A DNA stretch of 64,000 nt, taken from Apodemus sylvaticus (taxonomy: Eukaryota; Chordata; Mammalia; Rodentia; Muridae). Every line of letters begins with the position of its first letter. The first letter of the stretch is position 1. This document shows positions 1-9,735 of the stretch, piece after piece. The notes under the pieces are model-generated. The model was given only the letters and a program-made list of their open reading frames with translations, was not told the DNA's origin and did not search any database. The translations under genes and the position numbers were made by a program. Location of the stretch: assembly GCF_947179515.1 (NCBI RefSeq), contig NC_067495.1, positions 25,428,216-25,492,215 of the forward strand. Reading direction: 5' to 3'.

Positions 1-621
1 GTGACTCTCGATGAATTTCCACATTTATGCAAAGATCTCTGGAGTTCGTTTACTCTAACTGTTTACATTGATAATCTACATCAGCAGTTACTTTCCATCC
101 TCTCGAGACTGGCCAAGTGGCATATTAATCTAAGTGCACATAAAGATGAGAGGAGGACTGAGGATGGAGCTCAGTTGGTACCATGCTCACTCAGTTTATA
201 CACACCCTGGGTAAGAGCCTCAGTGATGGGTAAACCTGATGTGGTATCACATGACTGTTATCTCAGAGTTTTGGAAATGGAGAATGAAAAGTTTCAAGTC
301 TATATAGTAAATTCAAACTGAGATACATGAGACAATGTCATAATTTCAAAAACGGAGGGAGTACAGGGGTGGGGTGGGGAATGGGGTCCAATCAGAGCTA
401 TATGTTTTGTCTAGAGATAGTCAAATGCAGTGTGTTGGTCAACAAAACAGACCGTGAGAAAGTGAGATGATTCCCAGAGGCCACCAGGACAATGCTCCTG
501 CCAGATTCTTTGTGGGTTTCCATTTGGGACCCAGACCGTGAAGCCTGTACTGAGACGAATTACAGTTCACATCACAGAATTGGGAGAGACGTTCTTAGTT
601 AATCTTTGACTACTTTTGCAG
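1..621. other. Egfl6 intron, unassigned
   Basis: This is the 3' part of the intron before the first Egfl6 exon in the window. I see no SINE, L1 or coding exon in it. A reading frame open over 1-321 has no splice context or recognisable motif and looks like chance. A G-rich patch lies near 365-390. The stretch ends in a pyrimidine-containing acceptor, tacttttgcag, with AG at 620-621. Confidence 0.6.
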
Positions 622-741
622 GTTCCAGGACATGTGCCAGAATAAACTGCCAATATGGCTGTGAAGACACAGAGGAAGGGCCACGGTGTGTGTGTCCATC
701 CTCTGGCCTCCGCCTGGGCCCAAATGGAAGAGTGTGCCTAG
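622..741 (+). CDS. Egfl6: Egfl6 coding exon, EGF-like module (probably the third)
   Basis: The exon is 120 bp, bounded by tttgcag|G and CTAG|gtaaaa, and symmetric (phase 1 in, phase 1 out), as is usual for EGF exons. It encodes about 40 residues beginning SRTCARINCQYGCEDTEEG and carries the six cysteines of one EGF module (RTC, INC, YGC, RCVC, RVC). It lacks the D-I-D/N-E-C start, so it is the non-calcium-binding type. From memory of human EGFL6 (about 553 aa, 12 exons), this corresponds to the module after the first two EGF repeats. That means signal peptide and N-terminal exons, roughly 130 residues, lie upstream of the window. EGFL6 is a secreted matrix-associated protein linked in the literature to integrin adhesion, angiogenesis and hair-follicle basement membrane. 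The donor joins in frame to the exon at 4553. Confidence 0.95.
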
Positions 742-1203
742 GTAAAACAGAAAGCATCACCTCCATTCCTCTCACCCCCTCCCATTCCCCCTCCATTCCA
801 TCCTTTCTCTACTGAACTCCATTTTCATTCATCACTAGGCTTGTGTTGACTAGATATAGTAAATTCTTCTACTGATCTCTGTCTATGAAATATCCTCAGT
901 TATGTGTGTTCTCTAAATACTTTGGGATATGAAGGAAAACCAGTCTTCTAATAGTCTTTACTGCCAAGGGCCAGAATGAATAGGGCATAAAGGTTCTGAC
1001 TTCAATTACCACCAGACTGACATCATCATCCATTCAATCTTATGAGCCATTGGGATTTGTTTCAAGTCCTGGCTATCATTTTCCTGGAAAATGTATGTTT
1101 ACTTTTTTATTCTCACTATTAATTTAGTGAAAATAGTATATGCCTCCCACGACATTTAGGCAGTGTATTAAATGCTTTTTCACATTCTCTTTAAAACCTG
1201 CTC
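742..1203. other. Egfl6 intron, nothing recognised
   Basis: AT-rich intron without a recognisable repeat, exon or RNA gene. Confidence 0.6.
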
Positions 1204-1487
1204 TAAGGGCTGCGGCTGGGGCTGGGGCTGGGGCTGGGGCTGGGGCTGGGGCTGGAGCATAGCTAAAGAGTGCTTGCTTAGCATTCGAAAACCCTTGAGC
1301 TCAATCCCCACCACCTCTAAACCAGGTGTGGTAGGATGTATGTGTAACCATGGTACTCAGCAGATGACGGCAGGGAGACCAGAGGTCATCAGGGGAGATC
1401 CAAGGTTATCAGGGAGATCAGAGGTCATCCTCAGCAAGTTCAAAGCTAGCCTGGATTATCTTAGACTCTGTCTCAAAACAAAAATGT
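1204..1487 (+). mobile_element. B4-type SINE (ID head plus B1-like tail)
   Basis: After the GGGGCT array come ID-like tRNA-derived sequence (gctggagcatagctaaagag, gcttgcttagcattc, tcaatccccacc) and then B1-like sequence (ttcaaagctagcctgg, tctgtctcaaaacaaaaa). This is the order of B4 (ID_B1) SINEs. It is diverged, hence old, and its 5' head has been expanded into a hexanucleotide microsatellite. Confidence 0.75.
1211..1255 (+). repeat. GGGGCT hexanucleotide microsatellite
   Basis: Six GGGG tracts start at 1218, 1224, 1230, 1236, 1242 and 1248, each separated by CT. The unit equals the GGGGCTGGGG head of ID/B4 SINEs, so the array probably arose by expansion of that head. The + strand, which is the Egfl6 sense strand, meets the usual G-quadruplex pattern. 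Confidence 0.9.
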
Positions 1488-1530
1488 CTTTATACAAACT
1501 ATTCAACACACATTAGGCAAGGTCAAGCAG

Positions 1531-1618
1531 ACTTCTCTGAGTTTGAGGCCAGCTTGGTCTACATAGTGAGTTCCAAGTCAGTCAGAACTACATAATGACA
1601 CCCTGTCTCAAAAAAAAG
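1531..1618 (+). mobile_element. B1 SINE fragment
   Basis: The 3' part of a B1 (gtttgaggccagcttggtct, agtgagttccaagtcag, ccctgtctcaaaaaaaa) ends in an A-run. Confidence 0.8.
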
Positions 1619-1935
1619 TAAAACTATAATTTCATTGCTCTTTCTGGCTAGACAAAATGGACATATTAAATCAGTATCAATTAAACCGTTCATTCATAGC
1701 TGTAAATTTAGTAAGAGCTGTGGCCTAAAGCGTTAGCTTCCTTGCTTTCTCTTGTTTTATTGCACATCTTACTTTGTGAGTCCACAGAAGCCAAGCACAA
1801 AGTTGGTTCAGCAAATGATCCCAGGAAACCCTGGTTGAGCACTTAGGAAGTATCTCAGCGACAGGCAGGTACCAGCACCGAGTGAATCCCATGAACAGGT
1901 TAAAGGAGCTATGGGTACCTCTGGGAACCAACTCT

Positions 1936-2263
1936 ATTTGTTACTTTTTTCATTGCTTTGACGCTAATACTTGACAAGAAGGACCTTAAGGGAGGAAGGG
2001 TTCATTTTGTCTCATAATTTGAGAGGGTGTAGAGAATACCATAGTGGGGAATGTGTTGCAGCAGAAGTGGGAGGTAAGGCAGATGGTCACATTGCATCCA
2101 CATTCAGAAAGCAGAGAAGTGAGATTTCAAGTCCCGCCACCAGTCACTCCCTTCCTCCTGTAAGGCTCCTCCTCCTAAAAGCCCCATGGTCTTTCCAAAT
2201 ATCCCCAGAGACCAAGTGTTCAAATGCATGAGCCTATAGAGACCATTTCACATTCAAACCACA
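1936..2263 (+). mobile_element. Putative solo LTR, ~328 bp, 5-bp target duplication
   Basis: The block starts attTGTTACTTTTTTCATTGC and ends CAAACCACA. ACTCT is directly repeated on both sides (1931-1935 and 2264-2268). It shares head and tail motifs with the copy at 59514-59839, which is almost the same length and also has a 5-bp duplication, and with diverged copies near 37.2 and 42.1 kb. Length, duplication size and CA end fit a solo LTR. I did not assign a family name. Confidence 0.6.
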
Positions 2264-2613
2264 ACTCTGAGGAAAGCTGCCTCTTGGTTTTCCCTCTTGG
2301 ACCAAGAATTGTGTGTCACCTGTCCACCAACCCCTGCTGTTCCCTCATGGGATGCTGCTCCAAGGCAGCAATGGAACCTTTGAGGGCTGAGAGCACAGTG
2401 CCCTTGGTGGCTGAAACACCATTTCATTCATTTTTGCATTTTGGTTATGTTTCTATTCAATTATCTAACTGTATATATTACTAACAATAATATTGCAAAA
2501 TATATATATAACATTTAGATTTGGTAAATACATGCTCTCAATAAGATAGAACCAAATGAGACTAGAATCTTGGGGGGAAAGTTCATCTTCTTTGATTTAA
2601 AATATAAGCATGA

Positions 2614-2836
2614 GGGCTAGAGAAATGGCTCAGTGGTTAAGAGCACTGACTGCTCTTCCAAATGTCCTGAGTTCAACTCCCAGCAACCACATGGTGGCTC
2701 ACAACCATCCATAACGAGATCTGGCGCCCTCTTCTGGAGTGTCTGAAGACAGCTACAGTGTACTTACATATAATAAATAAATCTTTAAAAAAAACTTTAA
2801 AAAACAAACTGGCTTATTACAAAAATAAAATGAAAT
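2614..2836 (+). mobile_element. B2 SINE with perfect 15-bp target duplication
   Basis: Typical B2 body: ctagagaaatggctcagtgg, gagcactgactgctcttcc, caaccacatggtggctcac, gccctcttctggagtgtctg, then an AATAAA-containing A-rich tail. AAAATATAAGCATGA is repeated exactly at 2599-2613 and 2837-2851, so the boundaries are well set and the insertion is fairly recent. Confidence 0.93.
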
Positions 2837-3018
2837 AAAATATAAGCATGATGTAACAACTTCTTTAAAATAATAGAAATACTTTTCAGTCATGATGCTG
2901 GGTGTTCATTTATCCTAAATGGATATAGTTTGATGACTTTTGTATGTAAAGTAAGTGCAGCTGTATAGGCCAGGGAAGTACTTATTAAAAATATGCATGT
3001 ATATTAAACTCTGTCTTC

Positions 3019-3217
3019 TTTTTTTGTTTTTTGTTTTGTTTTTGTTTTGCTTTGATTTTGTTGCTGCTGTTTTTGTTTGCTTTGGTTTTCAAGACAGGAT
3101 TTCTCTGTGTAACAGCCCTAGCTGTCTGTCCTGGGCTGTCCTGTTCTTCTGTAAAACAGGCTGGCCTTGAAGTCACAGATACTTGCCTGGCTCTGTCTCC
3201 TGAGTGCTGGGATTGGC
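3019..3217 (-). mobile_element. B1 SINE, minus strand
   Basis: A T-rich tail (tttttgttttttgttttg...) is followed by reverse-complement B1 (caagacaggatttctctgtg, caggctggccttgaag, gagtgctgggattgg). There is local scrambling in the middle. Confidence 0.85.
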
Positions 3218-3685
3218 TTTGCTCTATTCAGTACTTACTTGGTGTTCTAAGAGTGCAGCAGGAAAGCTTAGTCAGTGAAGTACTCACCAGTGTGTCCCTA
3301 GATTGATTGCTAGCATTCACTCGTGGGTGGGGGAGGGGAGGAGGCCTATGAAATGCAAACAATAAGCCAGCATCGACTTGCATGCTTAACCCAAGGTCCA
3401 ACCTACTTGATATCTGGAAGTTAGAGCAATTGCTCAGTCTAGCTGTGTGATATCATTCACTCAGGAGAAATGTAATATGCCTATGTAATTGGTTTAAGCT
3501 TCATTGTTACACAATTATATTCCACCACAACTTAAACAACAGTGTATTCTTTCACAACTACATTTTTTGGTGATTTGAGTCAACCTTACAGGAGCTTAGA
3601 AGGAGCTGTTTAATACTTTTACAAAATGAAAATCGTAGATGTTTCTGTCTTTTGGATTGCTCAGAGTATGGCTGACCTCACTTTC

Positions 3686-3941
3686 TTTTTTTATTTTTTG
3701 TTTCTTTTTTTTTTTTTGGTTTGTTTGTTTTAAAGATCTTATTTATTAATTCATTCATTCTTTCTTTCATTCATTTATTTCATGTATGTGAGTACACTGT
3801 CATTATCTTCAGCCACACCAGAAGAGGGCATCAGATCCCATTACAGATGGTTGTTAGCCACCGTGTGGTTGCTGGGAATTGAACTCAGGACTTCCGGAAA
3901 AGCAGTCAGTGCTCTTAACCGTTGATCCATCTCTCCAGCCC
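3686..3941 (-). mobile_element. B2/B3 SINE, minus strand, with target duplication
   Basis: Reverse-complement B2 family: tgagtacactgtcattatct, accagaagagggcatcagat, gtgtggttgctgggaattga, gatccatctctccagccc. CTGACCTCACTTTC at 3672-3685 and CTGACTTCACTTTC at 3942-3955 (one mismatch) flank it as a target-site duplication. Confidence 0.9.
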
Positions 3942-4100
3942 CTGACTTCACTTTCAAAAATTGTATGTCATACAATATAAATAGTTACTTGAGAAAATAG
4001 TCACTCATCACACACATTAAAGTATAGGTACCACATGCTAGACAAGACACACGTTCAGCCCTAGAAGAGCTGGGGCCTGACACATAGGCAGATATAAGAG

Positions 4101-4273
4101 TGGGGATGTGATTCAGTTGATGGGGTGCATGCCTCACAAGCATGCAGCCCTGTGTTCCATCCCTAGAGCCACATAAACAAGGCATGGTGGTCTATAATCC
4201 CAGCGCTAGGAAGATGAGGACTTGAAGGTCATCCTTGACTACATAGTGAGTCTGAGGCCAACCTAGAATACAT

Positions 4274-4275
<2 letters not shown>
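4101..4275 (+). mobile_element. B4 SINE
   Basis: ID-like head (gtggggatgtgattcagttg, tgttccatccctagagcc) followed by a B1-like tail (ggcatggtggtctataatcc, acatagtgagtctgaggcc). It runs straight into a GA microsatellite. Confidence 0.8.

Positions 4276-4319
<44 letters not shown>
4276..4319 (+). repeat. (AG)n microsatellite
   Basis: About 21 AG units replace the A-tail of the preceding B4 element. Confidence 0.97.
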
Positions 4320-4321
<2 letters not shown>

Positions 4322-4552
4322 AAATAAGGATACTGTAGCCAGGTAACACCTCCAAGAAAAGTTGGAAGTAATTGATATGAACCAGTAAGCTAAAGAGCTG
4401 GGCATGTCCTGATGAAGATCTAGAATACTTCTCGAAGACTTGATCTTGACAGCAGTCACTGTGTGCTGGGGGCTGAGTTGGGTACCTGTGCATGTACACG
4501 TGTTGGAGTACTTTTCCCACAACCCCTGACAGCTTCTACTCCTCTATTCTAG

Positions 4553-4687
4553 ATATTGATGAATGTGCTTCTAGCAAAGCAGTCTGCCCTGCCAATCGAA
4601 GATGCGTGAACACATTTGGAAGCTACTACTGCAAATGCCACATTGGATTTGAACTGAAATATATCAATCGCCGATATGATTGTGTAG
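4553..4687 (+). CDS. Egfl6: Egfl6 coding exon, calcium-binding EGF module
   Basis: The exon is 135 bp, bounded by ctattctag|AT and TGTGTAG|gtaaga, phase 1 to phase 1. The incoming G of the previous exon completes the Asp codon of DIDEC. It encodes a cbEGF module with six cysteines and the calcium-ligand start D-I-D-E-C. It also has C-V-N-T-F-G-S-Y-Y-C, which fits the Asp/Asn beta-hydroxylation pattern C-x-[DN]-x4-[FY]-x-C. The last residues (...YDCV) run directly into DINEC of the exon at 6892, so no exon is missing between them. Tandem cbEGF modules normally rigidify through interdomain calcium, so this pair probably forms a rod-like unit in the secreted protein. Confidence 0.96.
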
Positions 4688-4791
4688 GTAAGACCCAGGG
4701 GTTTCCTTCCCCCTTGCCTCCAAGCCTGCAGACTTTCTCTACAGGCATTTTATTTATATTCATTCTATCTACTATACTGACCAGCTGGACA

Positions 4792-4821
4792 ACACACACA
4801 CACATACACACACACACACAT

Positions 4822-4875
<54 letters not shown>
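4792..4875 (+). repeat. (CA)n(GA)n composite microsatellite
   Basis: CA repeats run to about 4834 and GA repeats to 4875, beginning about 105 bp downstream of an Egfl6 splice donor. Confidence 0.97.
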
Positions 4876-4881
<6 letters not shown>

Positions 4882-5184
4882 CCACTGATATTATGTTTCT
4901 GGTATTTAGGTAACTCCAGTGAGATTAATTATGGAGCCAGATCTATAGTGAAAGAAACAAATAAATATAATGTTGTCATGGAGACAAATATCTTGCGATG
5001 ACTTATGTGAGGGTTATTTTTAATGTAATGAGTTTTTATTTAGTTGATATGCCTGGTTCTATCTCCAACTACCCACCTATAAATGGAAGCAATAAAGAGG
5101 TATTTATATTTGCTGCAAGATTAAGATGATCTCAGTGGCCTGTTTCTAACATCTTTCATTGGATTGGCTTTATGAAAATGTATG

Positions 5185-5500
5185 GAGAGTGGAGAGGTGG
5201 CTCAGTACTTACAATCACAAGGACCTGAATTTGCATCCAAGTATCCAAGTAACAAGCAAAGTATCCCAGAAAATACCTGAACCCCAGCTCTAAAGAGGAA
5301 GAACAGGAGGATCACTGGGGAATTGCTGACTTCCACCATACCTGAGAACACAGGAGCCCCTAGGAGAGACTTTGCCTCAAAAAGAATAGACAGAGAGTCA
5401 TAGAAGAGGATACTCTACTTGCTTCTGCTGTAGACATAGGCATACATATCTGTGCACACTTATGCACAAACACATGCAATGCACATACATACACATCAAT
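5185..5500 (+). mobile_element. tRNA-derived SINE, RSINE-like
   Basis: Head gtggagaggtggctcagtac, gacctgaatttgcatccaag; later aggaggatcactggggaatt, gagagactttgcctcaaaaa, and a tail rich in acacatgcaatgcacatac. The layout matches the element at 9390-9735. It is diverged and the family assignment is tentative. Confidence 0.6.
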
Positions 5501-6891
5501 TTTTAGAGGAAAATTGTATGAAGGGGAGCCTGTTCTTTCCTCTTTCTTCCTTTAGCCCTTTTGTAGTTCAAGCGTCAATAACATCACTCTGTGCTAATAC
5601 TGTTCTTAGTCAGCCATGAGTCTCATCTTAAAACATGTTAATCTCTTAGTGAAGGGATTCCAGGCCCTGAAGAGCTTTTGAGGACAGATATACATACCCA
5701 TTCCCCTTGATATACTGTCCTATAGTAAAGAGAAATTTGGGCTGCCTCTAGCTCTCTATTCATTCACATAACTTTGGTGACAAAGGTATGCACATGACAT
5801 GAAAAGCTAACTGTTGGAGAAAATATCATTCTTTCAATCCTGTACTTAGAGCTTCTTAGGACATGTCTTGTATCATCATGTTGAGACAACACCCCATTAC
5901 TGGTTTTTGAACCATCTTGGAAGACCTCCACAACTATTCCCTCAAATCTTCTTAAATATGAACACTACCCTAAGCAGGCACATAAAATTCATGTTTGGCA
6001 TAAGCTTAGAGCCCACCCTGTCCTGTCAATCCAGCCAGCTTGGCAATCAAATGCCAGTACAATGTTGCCCAGATCCCTGACACTATAAAGACATGCCCCT
6101 CCACAGTAGACTGGGAATGCACACAGCTTCCCCCCCCCCAAAAAAAGCAAATCTCTGATGTACTAACAGCAATTAATATTAGCCTCAGAGCGCCCTTTGT
6201 GACTGAGTTCAAAAGAATACACTGGTTTGTGTGCTTCCATCTACAAACGCATGGACAGGGCATAAGGTGGAGAGTAGAGCACTTGAAGTTCCCACCTGAG
6301 TGGAATCTGGCCAATTTTCCACCTCTAAATGCAGCAGACAAGCTCAAACCAGCCTGACCCTTTCCCCTGACAGGTTCTGAACAGAATGCCTGTGCCCATG
6401 AATTCAGACAATGGCAGAGGTTCCTGGCTGATTATGTCTTTTGTTTGTGAGGAGTTTCAAGCCAAAATTAGAATTTACTTTCTGATATGGTTCCTTATTT
6501 TCAGATTACATGGGTGAAAATCAAACCAATGCAACATTCAGCACTTATTTTCTGAGACTGTTACTTAGTTCCCAATTATGTGGATGTAAGGGCAAAGGAG
6601 AAACTCCAAACATCATAGCTGATTTCAATCGCATTAATAATGAACAAGCAGTGAAGCTGCTCTGGAGGAGGTGAGTTGCAGGCTCCCTCCCTACATACCA
6701 GGCAGGCGCCAGGCAAAGACAGGGCTCTTAGCCAAAAGGCCTCTGGTTTTGAACACCTCTCTGTTCTCAGGCAGCACTTAGTTTGCTGAAGTGTTCAGTG
6801 GTTGGCCTTGAAGTTGCTCAGGTGAAAAGGCTCCTCCTTCAGCAAGCCCTTTTATCATAAAGTTGTTCACTGGAATGTTCCCCCTTTTCAG
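5501..6891. other. Egfl6 intron, unassigned
   Basis: No recognised repeat, RNA gene or exon. A splice-like cag/G at 6371-6374 was considered and dismissed because the flanking EGF exons already join in phase. A short C8/A6 run lies at 6131-6146. The stretch ends in the acceptor ccccttttcag. Confidence 0.55.
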
Positions 6892-7014
6892 ATATAAATG
6901 AGTGTGCTCTGAATACCCACACGTGCAGCCCCCATGCCAATTGCCTCAATACCCAAGGAGCCTTCAAGTGCAAATGCAAGCAGGGATATAGGGGCAATGG
7001 ACTGCAGTGTTCTG
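6892..7014 (+). CDS. Egfl6: Egfl6 coding exon, second calcium-binding EGF module
   Basis: The exon is 123 bp, bounded by cttttcag|AT and GTTCTG|gtaagt, phase 1 to phase 1. It encodes DINEC...HTC...ANCLNTQGAFKCKC...LQC: six cysteines, the calcium-binding start and a second hydroxylation-type motif (C-L-N-T-Q-G-A-F-K-C). This is the last EGF module before the linker. The final Ser codon is followed by G, which joins TG of the next exon as Val. The donor is a perfect GTAAGT. A TG/CG dinucleotide tract starts 68 bp into the following intron. Confidence 0.96.
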
Positions 7015-7080
7015 GTAAGTAGCATTTGGTCATGACAGTTTTGCTATCTGCCTCCCACAAAGCACTCCTTCCAGATAGCA

Positions 7081-7082
<2 letters not shown>

Positions 7083-7119
<37 letters not shown>

Positions 7120-7135
7120 TCGCGCGCGCGCACGC
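7083..7135 (+). repeat. (TG)n followed by alternating CG tract
   Basis: About 17 TG units run to 7116, then gcgctcgcgcgcgcgcacgc. The tract is almost uninterrupted alternating purine-pyrimidine. Confidence 0.97.
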
Positions 7136-7215
7136 CTCAGCCTTGTATCTTTCCCTAGTTGTGCTGTAACTGTACTTCTGGTACTCACAAAAGTCATAGG
7201 CAGGCACAAAAGTGA

Positions 7216-7491
7216 AAGATCGTGGGCTAGGATGCTAATTCAGTTAGTAGAGTGCCTGACATATTCAAAGCCTGACCCCCAGTACCAAATAAACTAGGTA
7301 AAGTAATCCCAGTGCTTGTAAGAGATGGAAACAAGGACTGGAGAGATGGCTCAGCGGTTAAGAGCACTGACTGCTTTTCTGAAGGTCCTGAGTTCAAATG
7401 AGTTCAAATCCCAGCAAGCACATATATCACAACTGTCTATAATGAGATCTGATGCCCTCTTCTGGAGTATCTACAGTGTACTCACATATAA

Positions 7492-7534
<43 letters not shown>

Positions 7535-7660
7535 ATATTTTTTTAAAAAAAGAGAGATGGAAGCAAGAGGCTCAAAAATTCAAGGTCATCCTCCAACACA
7601 TAGTGACTTTAAGCCCAGCCTGTAATATATGAGACCCTGTCTCACAAACAAACAAGCAAA
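7216..7660 (+). mobile_element. B4 SINE split by a B2 insertion
   Basis: The 5' half (7216-7320: gctaggatgctaattcagtt, acccccagtaccaaataaac) and the 3' half (7568-7660: aggctcaaaaattcaaggtc, gagaccctgtctcacaaac) of one B4 are separated by the B2 at 7336-7552. Confidence 0.85.
7336..7552 (+). mobile_element. B2 SINE nested in a B4, (AAAT)n tail
   Basis: Body gactggagagatggctcagc, gagcactgactgcttttctg, gatgccctcttctggagtat, and a long AAAT tail (about 7487-7537). AGAGATGGAAACAAG at 7321-7335 and AGAGATGGAAGCAAG at 7553-7567 are its target-site duplication. A local 10-base duplication (gagttcaaat twice) sits near 7391-7410. Confidence 0.93.
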
Positions 7661-7725
7661 AACCCTAGTGTAGGGGGACAAACAAACAAGGAGATATTTC
7701 TTATTTTTCCAGCACAGCAACCAAA

Positions 7726-7730
<5 letters not shown>

Positions 7731-7818
<88 letters not shown>
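7731..7818 (+). repeat. (TC)n(TG)n composite microsatellite
   Basis: TC units run to 7779 and then TG units to 7818, with no interruptions. Confidence 0.98.
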
Positions 7819-7819
<1 letters not shown>

Positions 7820-8261
7820 CTCTAATCTTTAATGGTAGTGATTTTAAACTATAAATGTATAAGCCAGACATACAACTAGAAAATCTGTTGTTAACCTGGA
7901 ACAACAGGAAAAGTGATTTCCCATGAGGACTATATCTGAGGCAATGTTTTCTTACTTGGGGAGGGACTCAAGCTGACAGAGGCACCACCATTTTATGGTA
8001 CTAGGTTATTAATCCAAGCCCTTGTGATTTTTCACACTCTGGAAAGAAACATGGATGATTAGATAGCAGCTCTTATTACTTCAGTTTGGGAGTGGCAGAT
8101 TTCAAGGACCAAAATAATAATGATGGTGGTAGTGGTTGGCGGTGGTATAAATGAACACTGGAAAACCTAGAGAGTTCCTGGAATGCCTGCCACCTCAAGT
8201 TATCTATGCTTACAGTGCAGGCCACCCACTGGTAAACAGAGTCCTGTAGTGGTTAAAGTCA

Positions 8262-8400
8262 AACAGTCAACATGGTGAACTGTACCTGTGCTCCCAATAC
8301 TTAGAGAGTTAGGAGGATAAGGACTTCAAGGTTATCTTTGGCTGCATAGTGAGTTCAGCCTGGGCTACAGGAGACACTATCTCATGTCTCAAAAGACCAA
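8262..8400 (+). mobile_element. B1/B4 SINE tail
   Basis: gtgctcccaatacttagaga, acttcaaggttatctttggc, gttcagcctgggctacagga and atctcatgtctcaaaa follow the B1-derived half of B4. Confidence 0.7.
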
Positions 8401-8554
8401 GAATAGCAGTAAAAATGACCATGATAGCTAGGTTTATCCTTCTTTTAACTCTGGCTCATTGTGACAAGACTTGTCTTTGTTGTGTTGTGTCCTGTTTTGG
8501 GTTGGTTGGTTGGTTAGTTTTGATTTGCTATTATTGTTACTTGGGGGTGGGAGT

Positions 8555-8688
8555 GCTATGGGTATGCATGATGTGGGGTTATACATACCACAGCCTACAT
8601 GTGGAGGTCAGGGGAAACTTTTTGGTGTCAGTCACCAGGATTATACAGCAAGCACTTCTAGTGAGCTGAGCCATCTCCTGGCCCTATT
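8555..8688 (-). mobile_element. tRNA-derived SINE, minus strand
   Basis: gtatgcatgatgtggggtta, ctacatgtggaggtcagggg, gtgagctgagccatctcctg, gccc: reverse complement of a tRNA-type rodent SINE. It is the same type as the copies at about 11.8-12.0 and 45.9-46.1 kb. Confidence 0.65.
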
Positions 8689-8694
8689 TGGTTT

Positions 8695-8845
8695 TTTGTT
8701 TGTTTGTTTGAAGCAATGTCTTGCAATGTAGTCCTGGCTGCCTGATACTCACTCTGTAGCTCAGGACAGACTTGAGCTGACTGCTATCTGGTCTCAGCTT
8801 TCTGAGCGGTGGGATCACAGGGGTGTGCTGCCCTACCCGCTCTAG
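8695..8845 (-). mobile_element. Diverged B1 SINE, minus strand
   Basis: tttgtttgtttgaagcaatg, agtcctggctgcctgatact, cactctgtagctcaggacag, agcggtgggatcacaggggt. Confidence 0.7.
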
Positions 8846-9389
8846 AATTGTTTACTACCCTGTCTCAAGTAATCTCTATGCCCTTCAGCACAATTCTCAT
8901 AAGTATGACTTACATCATAGGCTGACTTGCCTCACATCCTATGACCCCCTCCAGCCAAGTCTCCTGATGACGCACAGACTATCTCCCAGCTTTTGCAAAA
9001 CTAAACACTATGCGCCATGATAGACATTCAACAGCACACACATAAAAGGTTCACAGTATCCAAGAGGGCTGCGGCTGAGTCTAGAAGTCAGATTCCATAA
9101 AGTACTGCCAAATGAACTGGCAGCATTTATTTTGAAGAAAAGCAATGATGAGAAGCATAAACTGTGCCTGGAAAATTTTTTTTAAGAAATGTGAAACAAA
9201 AGTGGACCTCTCTAAAGAAGACTAACACCAGTGGGTAGAAGTTATAGTCTCATGCAAAGCTAACTAGATTGTTTCTAATGAGTAGAGCAGGGACTCTTCC
9301 AGAGTAGCAGTGACACAGGCAATGGATAAGTGTCCAGAAGGCATTTGAGAAACCCAGGTTCTGGGTCCCAGAACAAAATATTAGACACC
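8846..9389. other. Egfl6 intron, nothing recognised
   Basis: No assignable repeat, exon or RNA gene seen. Confidence 0.5.
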
Positions 9390-9735
9390 GTGCAAGTAGT
9401 GAAATGACTTACTGGCTAAAGTACTTGCCTCACAATCATAAAGATTTGCTTGCAGATCCCCAACAACCATGAAAAGATTGGGAAGGTATGCTTGGTTGCC
9501 TGCCTACAATCCCAGGGCTTGGGAAGTGGCAACAGATCCCTAGATCCCTAGATCAAGATGGCTAGACAAACAAGCTGAATTACTGAGCTCTAGGTTCCAG
9601 TGAGAGACTCTGCATGGACAACAATTGAAGAAAGCACCTGATATCGACCTTCAGGTGTGCCCACACCTCTACTCCCACACATAAAAACATGAATACACAC
9701 ATTCACAGACAGACATTTCATGCATACACTCCCCC
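9390..9735 (+). mobile_element. RSINE1-like SINE
   Basis: gtgaaatgacttactggcta, aagtacttgcctcacaatca, cctgcctacaatcccagggc, ccagtgagagactctgcatg, ctgatatcgaccttcaggtg, ccacacctctactcccacac. This is the characteristic tRNA-head/B1-like-middle order of the chimeric RSINE1 family. A ccctagat duplication occurs near 9538-9553. Confidence 0.65.

Noticed and set aside
1..321. 106-codon open frame at the window start
   Set aside because: No domain, no splice sites in register and intron position; chance frame.
1211..1255. CRISPR-like regular direct repeats
   Set aside because: Short units without spacers in a mammalian intron; a microsatellite.
2614..2680. tRNA-like A and B boxes
   Set aside because: They belong to B2, B3, B4 and ID SINE heads throughout the window and are not tRNA genes.
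6371..6470. Splice-like acceptor (ctgacag|G) followed by open sequence, possible extra Egfl6 exon
   Set aside because: The exons at 4553 and 6892 already join in phase as consecutive cbEGF modules, as in human, and the block encodes no EGF cysteine pattern.
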